A stretch of DNA of 64,000 nt, taken from Phorcus lineatus (lineage: Eukaryota > Mollusca > Gastropoda > Trochida > Trochidae). The stretch is from assembly GCA_921293015.1 (NCBI GenBank), contig OV121089.1, positions 37,868,520 through 37,932,519 on the forward strand, written 5' to 3'. Shown here piece after piece: positions 37,740 through 50,114 of the stretch. Under the pieces are notes generated by a model. That model was not told where the DNA came from. It searched no databases and worked only from the letters and a program-made list of their open reading frames with translations. Both the position numbers and the translations under genes were made by a program. The stretch's first letter is position 1. Each line of letters opens with the position of its first letter.

Positions 37740-38440
37740 CTTACCTGGTCTTAAAGGCCCGATGAGATTATGGCAAGGCACGACTTTTAACTATTTCGAG
37801 TTCAACTCCAGAACCAATGCCTCAAAAAATTTAAAATCTTGTGTATAGACTCCTTGACTAACAAGGTTTTCAGTTAATAGATTTGGTGACCTTCTGTAGA
37901 AGCAAGAGGCCTGAAAATTTTGCTGACGGGATGAACCTTATAATGGCCCTTGGGACCACGCACGCCCTTAAACCCTATTTTCCTCTACTGAAGCAAAAAG
38001 GCATAAAAGCTTAAGCCTTGTGTACACGCCCTAAAGCATGTTGTCAGTTTCCAGTCCAGAAGCAAAAGGCCAAGAAAGCTACCACCTTGTTTGTAGGCGT
38101 TGTAGCTAATGGGGATTCTCACTGATAGTTTGATGACCCTGATGACAAGCCCTATTAAATCCCATTTTAAGTTTTTTCTTTAAAATCAAAATCCTTAAAA
38201 GCTGCAAACTTGTTAACAGACTCCTTATCTGATTATTATCTGAGTATTAATATTTATAAATTCGACGATCATGTGACCCCCCTTTTTGTCTGCTTTCAAA
38301 AAAGGAAAAGGCATAGAAAGCTAAAATCTTGTTTACTTATGTCTCATTTGTTATTGGTTATATTAGATAGCTTCGACGATAAGCGCACATGCAGACCCTG
38401 TGACCATTTGTATATGAAATTAATGATAGCCCGGAGAGGT
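37740..38440. repeat. Satellite of about 140 bp downstream of BRICHOS gene 1
   Basis: Degenerate units resemble the NF1-intron satellite at 6780-7340: AGACTCCTTGACTAAC (37847), GATTTGGTGACC, AGAAGCAAGAGGCCTG, GCTAATGGGGATTCTCA (about 38110) and CAGACTCCTTATCTGATT (38217). The units are more diverged than those in NF1. The repeat starts about 50 bp after the stop codon, so the gene 1 3'UTR may include it. Confidence 0.65.
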
Positions 38441-41180
38441 ACAGAGTCCACGTTTTCAATATGTAGATGTTTTTTAACAAACAACCACTCTTACCAACCA
38501 GAATAGATAATTTCTCGCAATAGTGAAATCTTGCTTGACGCCTTAGGACGGATGGAGACCTCAGTCATTGCAACATGGCGATCGTTACTTGCAGACACGA
38601 TCTCGATTCTTCCTCCGTCTCCGCTTTGAAATATTTCCTAACGAATAGATAGACGTCTTCATAACAAATCGGATTGTTGTATGATTGAAATCATTGTGGA
38701 ATTTGAGCCTAAGAGAAAAGAAGTTGTGGTGCGGTCAACTGAAATATTTAGCCGAACCAATTCAACTCCCTATTTTGATATTCTACATTTAATATTCTTT
38801 TATTTCACCGTGAAGGTTATTACAAGAAGAATCAAAGTCGTTCAAGTCCGTTATGAATTCAGGACAATATCTGAAGACTTCTGTACTGTAGTACATCTCT
38901 AATGTTTGATTTTACAGAAAAGACATGCATGTATGTGTGTAATATATGCTACATAGAATTTATCATCTAAATATTTCCCAGTCTTATGATGTTGAACATT
39001 GTTTCATCTTCATTGCTTTTGAGTAAGACATTATGACATCATACAACATATCATAATGATCAAATTAGATTTGAAACGCTAAAAGTTGGCGTCACACTGT
39101 TTAAATATAAAATGTTCGAGTCTTTCCTTAAAGAAATGTCTAAAAGCAGAAATGTAAATTGGTAAAAATGATTAAACAGAGACTCCGCCAGTTGATCTAT
39201 TAACATAAACTTGTTTAATGAAAATGATTTATCGAAAGTTCTGACCATTGTTCGTTCTTCATTAAAATATAATATTTATCATATTTCTGGCATAATGGGG
39301 TGAATATGTGAAATGTCTTGAATGAATATCATAATCATGAATATTTGAGCCAAATAAAATTTGTCGAAAATCTTTAGACATTCAAAACGAACAGTTGAAT
39401 ATGTACTTGAGCTGTAAAACATTCCTTAGGACTAGAAAGAATACATGATAACAACTATCATTTACAGTTGGCTTATCTTTGAAACATTATTGACAAAAGT
39501 TCTAAAAATAAAGAGACAAATAAAAAATTGAATGATATGGTACTACTTTTACCTGATCCACATTTCCAGCTGTGTATGGTAGTGATTTTCTTATTATCAA
39601 AAGATTTAGAGACTTACCAATTGAGAGATCAAAAAATAAACAATATGTTGGAAGTGAACAAACATTTTAAAAAGCCCTGAACATGATAGAATCGCTGGAA
39701 GAAATCGATCTTATCGTTTAGAAGACGGGTGTTTTTAAATACAAATATATTAAGTAAGTTTTTCATTTTGAGAAAATAATATGTATTTTGTAGCTGAAAC
39801 CCTTTTAATTCTATCCTAACACAAAATTTGGTTAGAGTTACATTCACTCAGAGCATTTCCCACATTTCTAAATCTCATTGAAATCAGCTCGAAACTTTCC
39901 GTTATACTAAGAATCAGCAAGGTACGAGGGACAAGTTTTGAGCTGGTTCCAATGAGATTGCGTATTTCTCGACATGGCTGTAAATGTGTAGTAGAAAATC
40001 TCCGGTTGTGTCCGAGTTCGTCCTTATTTCACGTGACTTTTACGTAAGAAATAACTCCGAGAAGATGCGACAATTTGGGCGGACATTAAGTAATTCTTAG
40101 TCAACAAAAATTTTAAATATCCTTTCAATGTTGCATGGCATTTGTATGGCGTGACATCCGCCGTCCCTCCAATTCATTTACACAAAATTGGCTGCCAGTA
40201 TTATCTACTTGATACTACGACTACGACTACGATTGATCGGGTTGAGCAAAGGGATGATTTAATCTCCCGAGAATAATGAATTTGTCATTAACTAATGTTT
40301 ATAAGGGAAAATAAAGAATGAAATATGAGCAATCTGATTTAAATCAGATGAACGTATCGCGCGCTTCCAACATTTGTCCATTATCAATATGCGATACTAA
40401 CTTAGCATAGAAAAAAAACGAAACGAAATTATACAAGCGGAATTCCATCTGAATTTAATCAGATTGGAAATATGAGATGCACAAATTAATATATTCAGTT
40501 AGATTCCCTCGGTTCTATATCATGTTTCTGTGATTCACTGTTTCCAGTTGATGTGCATATTGTCATTTATTCATTGACTATTCATAAAAAATAAGATAAT
40601 GGCAATTTTACACCTTAAATCTGGTTAAAATACTTTCCAATGGCTGTACATTTTTACCGAGATGAACTTTACTCGAGACAGCAACCGTACACGTCCGTAC
40701 ATTCATGTACGAGTTTGTACATCTCGGTGGACTGTCCAGTGGAAGAAGTGCCTTTCTCAGGCACACAACATAGTCTAACATCCAAGTCAAAACCTGATGA
40801 TGTCCGTACTTTTAAGTAATTTAAATGTGCATGGAGACTGACCCGTCCTGCCCCTTAATAAGAACAGCTCTGCGATGGTTAACATATCTTTGACGACAAA
40901 TCTTCCCGATATGATGTACTGCACGTTCACCTTGTTAACGATGCACAACAAGTGATAGACATGTGTCAATTCAAGTCATACAATCACACAGTGACGCAAC
41001 CAACAGACCATTTGTCACCTGAAATCTGTACATCATGTACAAGAATACTTTGTCAATCCTCAAGAAAAGGACCATCTATCAATAGCTATGTCCGAGTTAT
41101 CGCCGACAGCGTTTGCTATACAGCCTAAGGCGCGAAACGTCGCCTGTTGCATTTGATTGGTAACGATTAACCTTGGTTTC
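38441..41180. other. Intergenic DNA between the two BRICHOS genes
   Basis: No gene is supported. A hairpin lies at 39871-39960 (AATCTCATTGAAATCAGCTC mirrored by GAGCTGGTTCCAATGAGATT). Short palindromes AATCTGATTTAAATCAGAT (about 40332) and CTGAATTTAATCAG (about 40450) suggest further MITE debris. The last 100 bases hold the promoter elements of BRICHOS gene 2. Confidence 0.5.
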
Positions 41181-41195
41181 TCTTGCTGTATATAA
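41156..41195 (+). promoter_or_regulatory. Core promoter of BRICHOS gene 2: inverted CCAAT box and TATA box
   Basis: ATTGG (inverted CCAAT) lies at 41156-41160 and TATATAA at 41189-41195. A transcription start about 25-32 bp downstream would fall near 41220, giving a short leader before the ATG at 41244 and excluding the out-of-frame ATG at 41195. This spacing decides the start chosen for the gene. Confidence 0.55.
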
Positions 41196-41243
41196 TGGCA
41201 TGGAACGAGAGAGGTGACCATTGTGAGAGACTTACAATCTGAG

Positions 41244-44200
41244 ATGGATTTCGGCAGGAAGAGAGGCAGTGTGTCTGGATATGTTTACTACATCGTGGGA
41301 ATCAGTCTCATCGCGATTCTGGGCACTCTCCTGACCGGATCCGTCCTTCTTTATATACAGTATATCAAAGTAGTGCAGGTGAGATATTTTCTTGTACATG
41401 CATATTGACCTCGTGAAATAAAGTTTAATAATTATGGATTAAAATACAATGCTTTTCGGCAAATGTTAAAATCGTATTAACCAAGTGAGATTTTTTTCCT
41501 TTTTTTGATTTACAACTGAAATGAAAATGACCCTGAATCTGATATATCATTTATTTCAGAGCCTTCCTCACAAGGTTATCAGCGTCAACCACGTTACCGG
41601 AAGCGACCACCATTTCAGAGGCAAATTGACCTTCACAGAAGATTCATCTGGAAATGTCAAGGACGTTACCCAGGAAGTATTCATGGACGATCGGAAACAC
41701 GAACAGGTTCTCCACATTCCCGGGGAGAAGATGGACATCTACATTCTCCAGAAGTTTTCAGAAGTATGTTGGGTTACATTGTTTTCTCTGTTTCATTCTC
41801 CCCTCAGTAGAACATACTTACTGATCGTATACACGTTGGAAATAGAATAGTAAAAAGATAATTTCTACTACTACTCAAAACTTTATAAATATGCAATATA
41901 TCGACATTTTGTGCATATCAATGAACAAAGAGAACACCCCACAGTCATTCTGTATTTTGCACTTCAAAGGTCAAGTACCCATTACACATGTACAATAACA
42001 ACATGTTTAGGCAGGATAGAGCAATTCAGGGTAAATAGGCTTCATACAGAACCATGGAAAGCTTTCTGAAAATGTTTTGATAGAGAAGGTTTTTAAGATA
42101 AAGATTTACAAATATCATTATATGCTAAGTAATTTTCTCTTTTGATTATTTCTCAAAGTGTGATCGACTGGTTTGAAACAAAAACATTGTATTCGTCTTC
42201 AATTAAATTGAATGAATAACTGAACGCCATATGTTACTTCAGGGCAAACAGATGGCTGTTGTGTTCAACTCAGATGCTTCAAAAGCTGAAGGAAGTGTTG
42301 TCATGTGTACAGAGACGCCACTAGAGGGCGAATACGTTCCAAGCAAGCTCTTGCTGGTGAGTAGGCCCTCTGATGTTTGAAAATTGTCTCGATGGATGTT
42401 AATCTTCTTGAGTTGAAAAAGCAATATCTTCTCCTTTACACCTATTGCTAGTACAGAAAACAGTTAACCTGATTCTAAGAGTAATGCAACAAGAAAATTT
42501 TGTTTGATTACCACTGCATTCTTTCATAAACAGCATCAATCTAACCCGGATCTGGAGAGACAGCTGAAGGTTCAGGAACATTTCAAGCCTGCGTCACACT
42601 TTCTGGAGTTTCAATACCGCACATGCGCAGACATTCCCAACACAATGTTCAGCAAGGATGGTAAGACATTCAATATAAAACTGTCACGACGATAAAATAA
42701 CTAGGTTTATACCAATATCTTTTATTACAGAAACATATTTTAAGTTCATCTTATAATTACAAACAAATATAAATAGTTTTGTGGTAAAAGAATGAGAATC
42801 TTTTTCACGAATGTCTCATATCAATTAATACTACTACGTTCCTGTACAGACCGTAAAATGTTAAATGAATGAGGAATATTTCTATGGCTTTACAACTTCT
42901 TCATTGCAAGAGTGCGACGTTTCGATGTAGATGCTAACAACCACAACACTCTGGCAATATTGAAGTAGCTTGATAACGGTGATAGCATCTACACCGAATA
43001 TTAAAAATGTTATCAATAAATCGACAGACTATGATGCAACTGAAAGATGCCTTTTAAAATCGTTTTCCATAAAATTTTGCCCTCGATTTTAATGTTCATT
43101 GCCTTTCTTGCTACTCCAGTAAGCAGTGACAGTGTCAGCGAGGGCACCCAGAGGGTTTCTAACAGAACGAGGAGGAGTAGCATGCCGTACGGGGGTTGGT
43201 GTGGGGGCGATAATGACGGGCTAGGTCTTCCCTGCTGCTCCGGGTGCGACTCTGACCTCGACTCATGTTTGTAAGTAAACGGGAAAGAATAACTCTCCTG
43301 ATCTTCCGAGAAGATATAGGGGTTCTTTTTTATGTTAATATTTTCATAGTTTAAATGTTATCGGTCGCAATAAATGTGTGCGATTGAACTTGAAACAGTG
43401 TAGGGTTGTAAGGGTACACGACGTCTTTATCATCGGATGCGACGTTTCAACTTAGATACCGTTTTTTAAATATTGTGTCTATTTCGAAACGTCGCATACC
43501 CAAAATAATAATTATATGAATCCATAATATTGCCGACATAACATCAGTTTTAAATGTTTATCAAGGATGTCTTGTACGGTCATTTAAGTTTCATGTATCA
43601 ATTTCGTGTTGAAATAAAGTCGAAGTCCGTTAGTTTAAGATAGGGCCTTGAATAATTCGGGATTAACTCAAGATAGGTTCCCAACTATTTCGTTTGATAT
43701 TAACTCTTGTGTGACAACGCATGGATTGTTTTTACAGAGAATCAACACGTTGCAATTATCAATTTCCAATTTCCAACTGATTATTAGTAACAAATGAAAC
43801 TCATTTTCAACAGTATGTCAAGTATCCATATCCTCACCTATTTAGAATCGATTTATTGTGATATGACGTGGTGCTAAGACTTAACCAATATCATTTGTTA
43901 CCAGCTATACATCGTTGTTTGTTTAATCCGCAGAGGCATTATTAAAAAGGTTATAGAATGGACAGATGTTCTTCATAACCGCTTTGTCACATATGCGCGT
44001 AGTCATGGAAATGACAAATATTATCATATTCAAATAAAGTATATGTTTCTTCAGTTCCACTTTTTGTAATTGTAACAACAGTTATACAATATACATGCGT
44101 TCATCAAAACTGCATTGAACCTTATCTTCAAACGCGGAGGTTTTTCATATTACAAATATCATTAATACTGATACGTACGATCTGCAGGTCAAGAACCTGT

Positions 44201-45028
44201 AACCCAGTGCAGGACGACGTAGACGATGCCTGTTTCCTGTTCAAGATGTGCGAGGCATGCACTGCGCATCAAAATGGACTTCCTTCCTGTTTCTGCATCA
44301 AGGACTTCACCAATGACCTGGACTCCTGTCGATGTCGTCACGCCGCTGTGCCCCCTGTCCCACTGGGAGTGATTCCTGAACCTTATGGTGGATCGCTTCT
44401 TGGTGGTCCTGTACCTCTGGGTCATGGTCCTTTCCCTGTCGCATCTGCTTCTCTGGACGCTCCTGGAGCTGCTGCTGCTTCTGCTGCTTCCGCTGCTGCT
44501 TCTGTTGCTGCCAATGCTGCTGGTATCGCTACTGCTGCTGCTGATTTATCACCCTTATCACCCACCGCATCTTCTGCTGGCACAGCTCAGTACCCACAAG
44601 ACTTTCCGATTCCGTCTGCTGCAGGACAATATCGGTCTTCTGCAAGACTTCCATCGCAATCTTCTCTCGTTGCTGCAGCGAAGATGAAAGCGGAGGCGGA
44701 GCTCAAAGCCACAATAGCTGATATACGCATGGATTCTCTATTGGCCGGTACTGCAGCAGCACGGAAGAAGAGATACGCGTCGATTTTCAACAGACAGGAC
44801 TGTTTGGCTTATCGCTCCCGCACCATGACTGAGATGATTCATCAGCGGTGCTGGTGTCCCGTATATATCCGGGTCAAATACGTATGTGGGTACCAACAGG
44901 TTGCTGGGTCATGTCGTATGACGGCCAACGGCGAGAAGTGTTCCGTCAAGTACCAGGTTTGCAGCAAAATCATGTCCAAGAACACTTTAAATGCTGTCAA
45001 CTACAAGAAATGCCCCAGCATCCCATGA
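41244..45028 (+). CDS. BRICHOS-like type II membrane proprotein 2 with Ala-rich segment (523 aa, six exons)
   Basis: Exons are 41244-41378, 41560-41763, 42243-42356, 42534-42660, 43120-43270 and 44188-45028, with phases 0,0,0,1,2 exactly as in the upstream paralogue; stop TGA 45026. A short N-terminal tail is followed by one transmembrane helix (about residues 15-40). The BRICHOS-like domain spans about 46-194, with KFSEGKQMAVV, Cys135 and Cys182 (TCADIPNTMF). A furin-type site RTRR lies at 209-212, then CCSGC and a block of paired cysteines shared with paralogue 1. Unique to this copy is a Pro/Gly-rich stretch (about 298-330), an Ala-rich run (about 338-362) and a second basic site RKKR at 436-439. 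The last 84 residues align again with paralogue 1 (CW, YVCGYQQ, NAVNYKKC). The protein looks built for multistep cleavage in the secretory pathway; its function is unknown. Confidence 0.75.
42888..43011. mobile_element. Diverged CGACGTTTC palindromic element in intron 4 of BRICHOS gene 2
   Basis: ACTTCTTCATTGCAAGAGTG followed by CGACGTTTCGATGTAGATGC corresponds to the arm of the hairpin at 6254. The mirror GATAGCATCTACACCGAA follows after a loop. It lies about 110 bp upstream of the exon at 43120. Confidence 0.5.
43430..43505. mobile_element. Short CGACGTTTC palindrome in intron 5 of BRICHOS gene 2
   Basis: GATGCGACGTTTCAACTTAG is mirrored by a sequence ending TTTCGAAACGTCGCAT, with a loop of about 20 bp. 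It belongs to the same family as 6254-6423 but is truncated at the outer ends. Confidence 0.55.
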
Positions 45029-45138
45029 CCTTATTGATGAATGTTAACACATTTCTGATTTGAAAGTGGTTAGGGGAATTGTAATGTGTTTTATACATGA
45101 TAACAATTACAGGATGAAGTTGAAAGTAATCTTAATCA

Positions 45139-45144
45139 AATAAA
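45139..45144 (+). terminator. Polyadenylation signal AATAAA of BRICHOS gene 2
   Basis: The hexamer lies 111 bp after the stop codon, in the position expected for a short 3'UTR and followed by T/G-rich sequence. Confidence 0.55.
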
Positions 45145-45149
45145 CGGAT

Positions 45150-48100
45150 TTCAAATTTGAATTGGCAATCATGTTTTAGATCGCATAACGTTGAGTCATC
45201 TGAATGTTGAAAATATGAATAATAGATTTTCAGCTATTTAATTATGAAATCATATATTTATTTTTTTATTTTTTTATTATTTAACTCATGATATTTATAT
45301 CCACTTGTCACCAATGAAAACACTCACACTCATGTTGAAAGAAATCACACTGAAAACAAATGTTTGAAAATAAACCATTGAAAGAATATTGTTTTTTAAT
45401 TTCTTTAAACAATGAGGCCAGTTTTACTTTAAAAAGTTAACCAGATACAAAGAAACAGAATTTAAATTCCTTATCTAAGTTTAAGTAAAAGATTTTCTTG
45501 TAAACAGAGGGTTCAGAGCCTGTCTGTGGAACCACCCTGCAGCCCAGCAATGCTTCTTCTTTCATGATCAAGACTAGGATATATTATCAACTTTACTGTG
45601 AGAAGATGAAGTGGTCAAATTTACTGTCGGCAGTCGAAAACATAATTTACTGTAGTTATTAAAGTATAGAATAAAAACTTTTGGTCCAACAATGTGTTCA
45701 AAATTACTCCCGAAAGATGAACAGATTTAAGTAACATATGGCCATGGTAAGAAGTAATCATGCATCTGCTAAAGACAGTCAAGGGGAATATATTTAGGCC
45801 TACTTCTTAAACCAAGTTGAGTACAAATGCGATGCGCAACGGATATGAAAATAACTAGTTTTCCTTATGGACAAATCATTTGCGCTTTCTGTCTTGCATC
45901 TGTCTTTCATATAATTGAATGTTGCAACACCGTTAAGATTGGGGTGATTTCCTTGGTATTAACTTTCTTACTGTCTTTCATTTTTTTAGTGCATCTACAA
46001 TTGAAATTTTGACGTTAGTAAGTGAAATACCGTATTGATTAACTGGTAGATATACACAAACTGTCATCATCAAAAATAACAAACCAATATGTGAATAAAG
46101 AAAATTTAATGGTAAAGAAATGTTAGAGTTAGATATATAATGAAAAACATGAACATACATTAAAATTTCAAATGAAACAGATGGTAATGAATCATGCATA
46201 AACGTGTCCGTTTGAAATCGACGAAATGTATTCGTGGAAAATATGTCAAGCTCACTATGATGAGTCATGGCTCAAAACTAACAGGTCATCGTGGAGTCAT
46301 TGAATAAACACAGGAAAACACCATCAGCTTATATATTGTTACTCTCAACATGGAATTCAATATTTTCCATAAGTGGATATCAAGATTCAACGATACATAT
46401 CTTTGGACTTCCTTTCTGTAAATGAACAATCAGTTCATTTCTATATCAATAACAATCCAAAATGAGAGCCCCTTGATGAAATATTATGCATAAAAGGAAG
46501 GGAAATGCATCAACGATTCAGTTTTTAACAACATACGTTTATATTGGATAGTCGAAAAAAATTGACATATTTATATTGTCCGACTGTGTCACCATTACAA
46601 AAATGTGAAACAAAATTTCTCACAGATTGTTTATAAATAACGTTTCTATGGGCTGTTTTTAGGACTATGACGAAAAATTAATATCAAAACATAAAACATA
46701 ATGTAACAACTCGTCATTTTATTTCATTCCAAATATTAAGTTAATTTTTTTCTAAATTATTTTAACCTAAGAAACACATATGTCGATACCCTTTTCAACT
46801 AGTAAACAAACTTTAATCGTTTCTAGGAGTGACCAGCCATTCACCTATTTACAAATACAACTTTAAAAAAATGTTTCAAGCTTGTTCATCCCAAATTAGA
46901 TTTATTATATAAGCCTTGTTTCCCTGTTTTCTAAAACAGAAACTTGCAATTCAGTTATTGTTATTTTACTATTATATATTATAAACATATCTGGTGTAAA
47001 GTTCAATTTTTATAATGTATTAATGCAGAACGTCTATTCAAAACAAGCAAAATCTTCGTTTTTTGATTGGCTGATTGCACCAAAAAATTGTTTTTCAACT
47101 CTCTATCCGACCCCAACAAATAGGCATAATTTAACAAAGATTGTGATTGACTTTTCACCATTGTAGAGAGATGCTGATTAAGTGTAAATTACTCGTTCAA
47201 CGAGCCTATAACAAACACCCTAAAGCCGAAATACATAAGAATTTGGTCAATAAGTACTTGACTAATTCTTACGTTTTACCTGGATTATTGTTTTTTTATT
47301 GTCTTTTGAACGTCCTACCGGAACTATATTGACTGTTTTGTTACAGCCTTGATACATTTCAAAGCTAGCCTTGACTAGAGGTGATGAACAATGTCTCTAT
47401 TTTTTACCGTATTGTCAATAGTTCATCTACATTCTTAGTTCACCCATATGTACAAAAAACATGTCTTCATATATTAGACTTAATGAATGTGCATGATGTT
47501 GAAATGCATGATTTTCCTTTTAATAAGGTTTTCAACTGGTTACCATGTAGCCTATATATATGTACCTGTAACGACTTCCCTGTTGCTTATTCAGATAACA
47601 TATTACATAGATTATGTAGATACTCATGACGATATATAAGTACATGATGATTCAACAATTTATAACAATGTACATAGAACAGTAAAACTGCATTTGCAAA
47701 TATGATAAATCAGTAAAATACCTTCAATCTCGTGATAGGCAAAATGACTATGTACATCAAAATCATTTGAGTTAAGAATAAGGACCTTCGTCCATTGTAA
47801 AAGCAACTCCATCTTTTTAGCATATGACAAGAAAACTCTACTCGCGATTTAAGTAATTAATTACACTTATATTTTTCAGTGCCTTTAACATGCGAAGTTG
47901 ATAATTATATTATTAATATTATGTTTTATTTTGCATCGTAAATAAGTGTATAATGACAGGTATAGGTGTTATTGACTTTAGCCTTTTGCTCTGAGTAAAA
48001 ACAAATTAATGAAGAGATCAATGATACTATACATTTAAACCAAAACGTCTCTCCCTTTATAAAAATACTACTTAGGTACGTTTATCCATATTAGGAGAGA

Positions 48101-50114
48101 AGCATTCCTTTTCAATCAATATATACTTCTTGGAGTTTTATTAAAGTTATTCGTACATTCTAACAAATTCAAAATTTTGTGTGATGCAAGAATTAGTATT
48201 TAATAAAATTCGTCGTGTTCTGAATGCTACACGAAGTTTCCATATTGATATATCGCCATTCAACTTCGAAAAGCTTGTAAAAGCTTAAATTCAATTCAAA
48301 GCCATTATCGTATGTGCGTATTTCATCACATCATAACACTTCATTTCCTCTACTCATTCCATTAATTTAGTAACAAGTGAAAACAACTTTGTCAACTTAC
48401 AATAAACGATGACAGCTCATGTAGGAAGTGTAAGGTCACAGGAAGGTCAATCACAACACGTGGGTCAAAGGTTAAAAGAGTGATTCACTATACACACATC
48501 TACTTTGAAAACTTTAAAATAGAAGATTTGGTTTGAAAGAATTTCATATGTACATTTAACAATCAATACCATCAACCATCATGCAATTTGACGGTTGAAG
48601 ACCCTTATTTTCATCACATCATTGCAAATTGACACCCAGCATGCATGTACTAATTCTTCATACCAGAATTACAATGTTACCGATCTAATTTAATGTCTGT
48701 ATTGTTCGAGTTCGAATTTCATGATAGATTGAAGCCCTTTAGTCATTACAAAAAGGGAACTTGTACTGAAGAAATTAGCGATAAAACATTATGAATTAAG
48801 TCTTACATTGACATAAACACGTTCATTCACGACCCTCATTTGCATATTGGTGTAAATAATCGCTGAATCAGCAGTTCCAATATATAGCGATCCATCGCGA
48901 ACATACTTAGGAAGAAATATATAAACCCAAAGAAATAATTCTAATAAATATATAATTTATCATAAATATAAATAACAAACACATTTCATGAAAGCAAATT
49001 ACCACAACTAAATACTTTATAAGCTCTTTTTTCAGCTTTTGGATCAAAGAACTAAATGCAGTGGATTTTCATCAGAAGGCTGTAAACTTCAAATGTTTTC
49101 AACTAAAGGTTTCAAACACTTTCAATATAACAGTAGCTGATTTCCCGCTTTTAAACAGAATGACTTTCATATCACCAATTACTACTGTGTTGCACAAAGG
49201 AAATGAAGACAAACATAGTACGTTTTGATATATACACATTGATAGTCGCAGAATATTTTCTGATTAAATATTGCTACTTAAAGATTCCAACAACTTAACA
49301 AATATTTTCAACTACTATATACATGGATAACAATCAATTCTCCAAGATAACAACCCTCTCAGATCAGGCTTTCCAAAACTCTTTAAGCGGTACTGATACC
49401 ACCGGACGACTAGCATAAACGTAAGAGAGCCGTTGAAAGATGACACCTTGCACAAAGCCTCCTTTCAAGTCAAGGGCATCATACGTCCATAAACAACCCA
49501 AATACTTACGTTTCCTACGCCTAAGTGTAGATCAACTGTAACATCTTTCAGTTACCACCCTGTTGGTATGAAGGTTTTTACTGTCTTCCAAGGACCATTC
49601 GGTTACCTTTTGGTTACCATTTGGTTACATATCCCTTAGCTCGAAGAAGCGAAAGTGAGTTAGAGAATAGTCTGTAGTTTGATACAAATGGTATTGAAGT
49701 ACCTTCTAAAATATTACAGGACTGAGAGAACATGAATTTTTATGAATGATAATCTTCTTCATTTTCAATCTGACGACGGTTTAAATCAACTATTTACTAA
49801 AGCAACTGATTTTAAGGTCTGTACCTAGTGAAAAATAGAAGTTAGTTATAAGATTAAGTTCTCTTCCATTCTTATCCCGATTGGTTGGTATGGACTTAAG
49901 ATGCCTCAAGTCTAAAGGTCCTTTGTGCAATTAGGCTCAACTTGGTAAACAGCAACATTCGATAATCAGGAGATACCTGGCATAAAGTCAATACAACAAT
50001 AGTAGACGAGACAAAATATTCATCAGCATGCCATGACAATGGCTTTTACAAGTCACTGTTAAATATCCATCAATGATTTTAAAAATCTTGAAGTCAAATA
50101 GGAAGTGATAGGAT
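45150..50114. other. Intergenic gap of about 5 kb between convergent BRICHOS gene 2 and NOS
   Basis: The sequence is AT-rich with only short random-looking frames. The right-hand part must include the NOS 3'UTR (minus strand), but no poly(A) signal close to the NOS stop was convincing. No RNA gene or repeat array was recognised. Confidence 0.5.

Noticed and set aside
41195..41243. Upstream ATGs of BRICHOS gene 2 as start codons
   Set aside because: They are out of frame with short uORF-like readings, and the first overlaps the TATA box, so it is probably not transcribed.
44385..44687. Leucine-rich 100-residue open frame overlapping BRICHOS gene 2
   Set aside because: It is the shifted-frame shadow of the GCT/GCTG-rich Ala-coding stretch of exon 6. 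The true frame is fixed by splice phase and the shared Cys-rich C-terminus.
45827..46012. Short hydrophobic open frame after BRICHOS gene 2
   Set aside because: Composition is that of AT-rich random sequence, with no motif, promoter or splice context.
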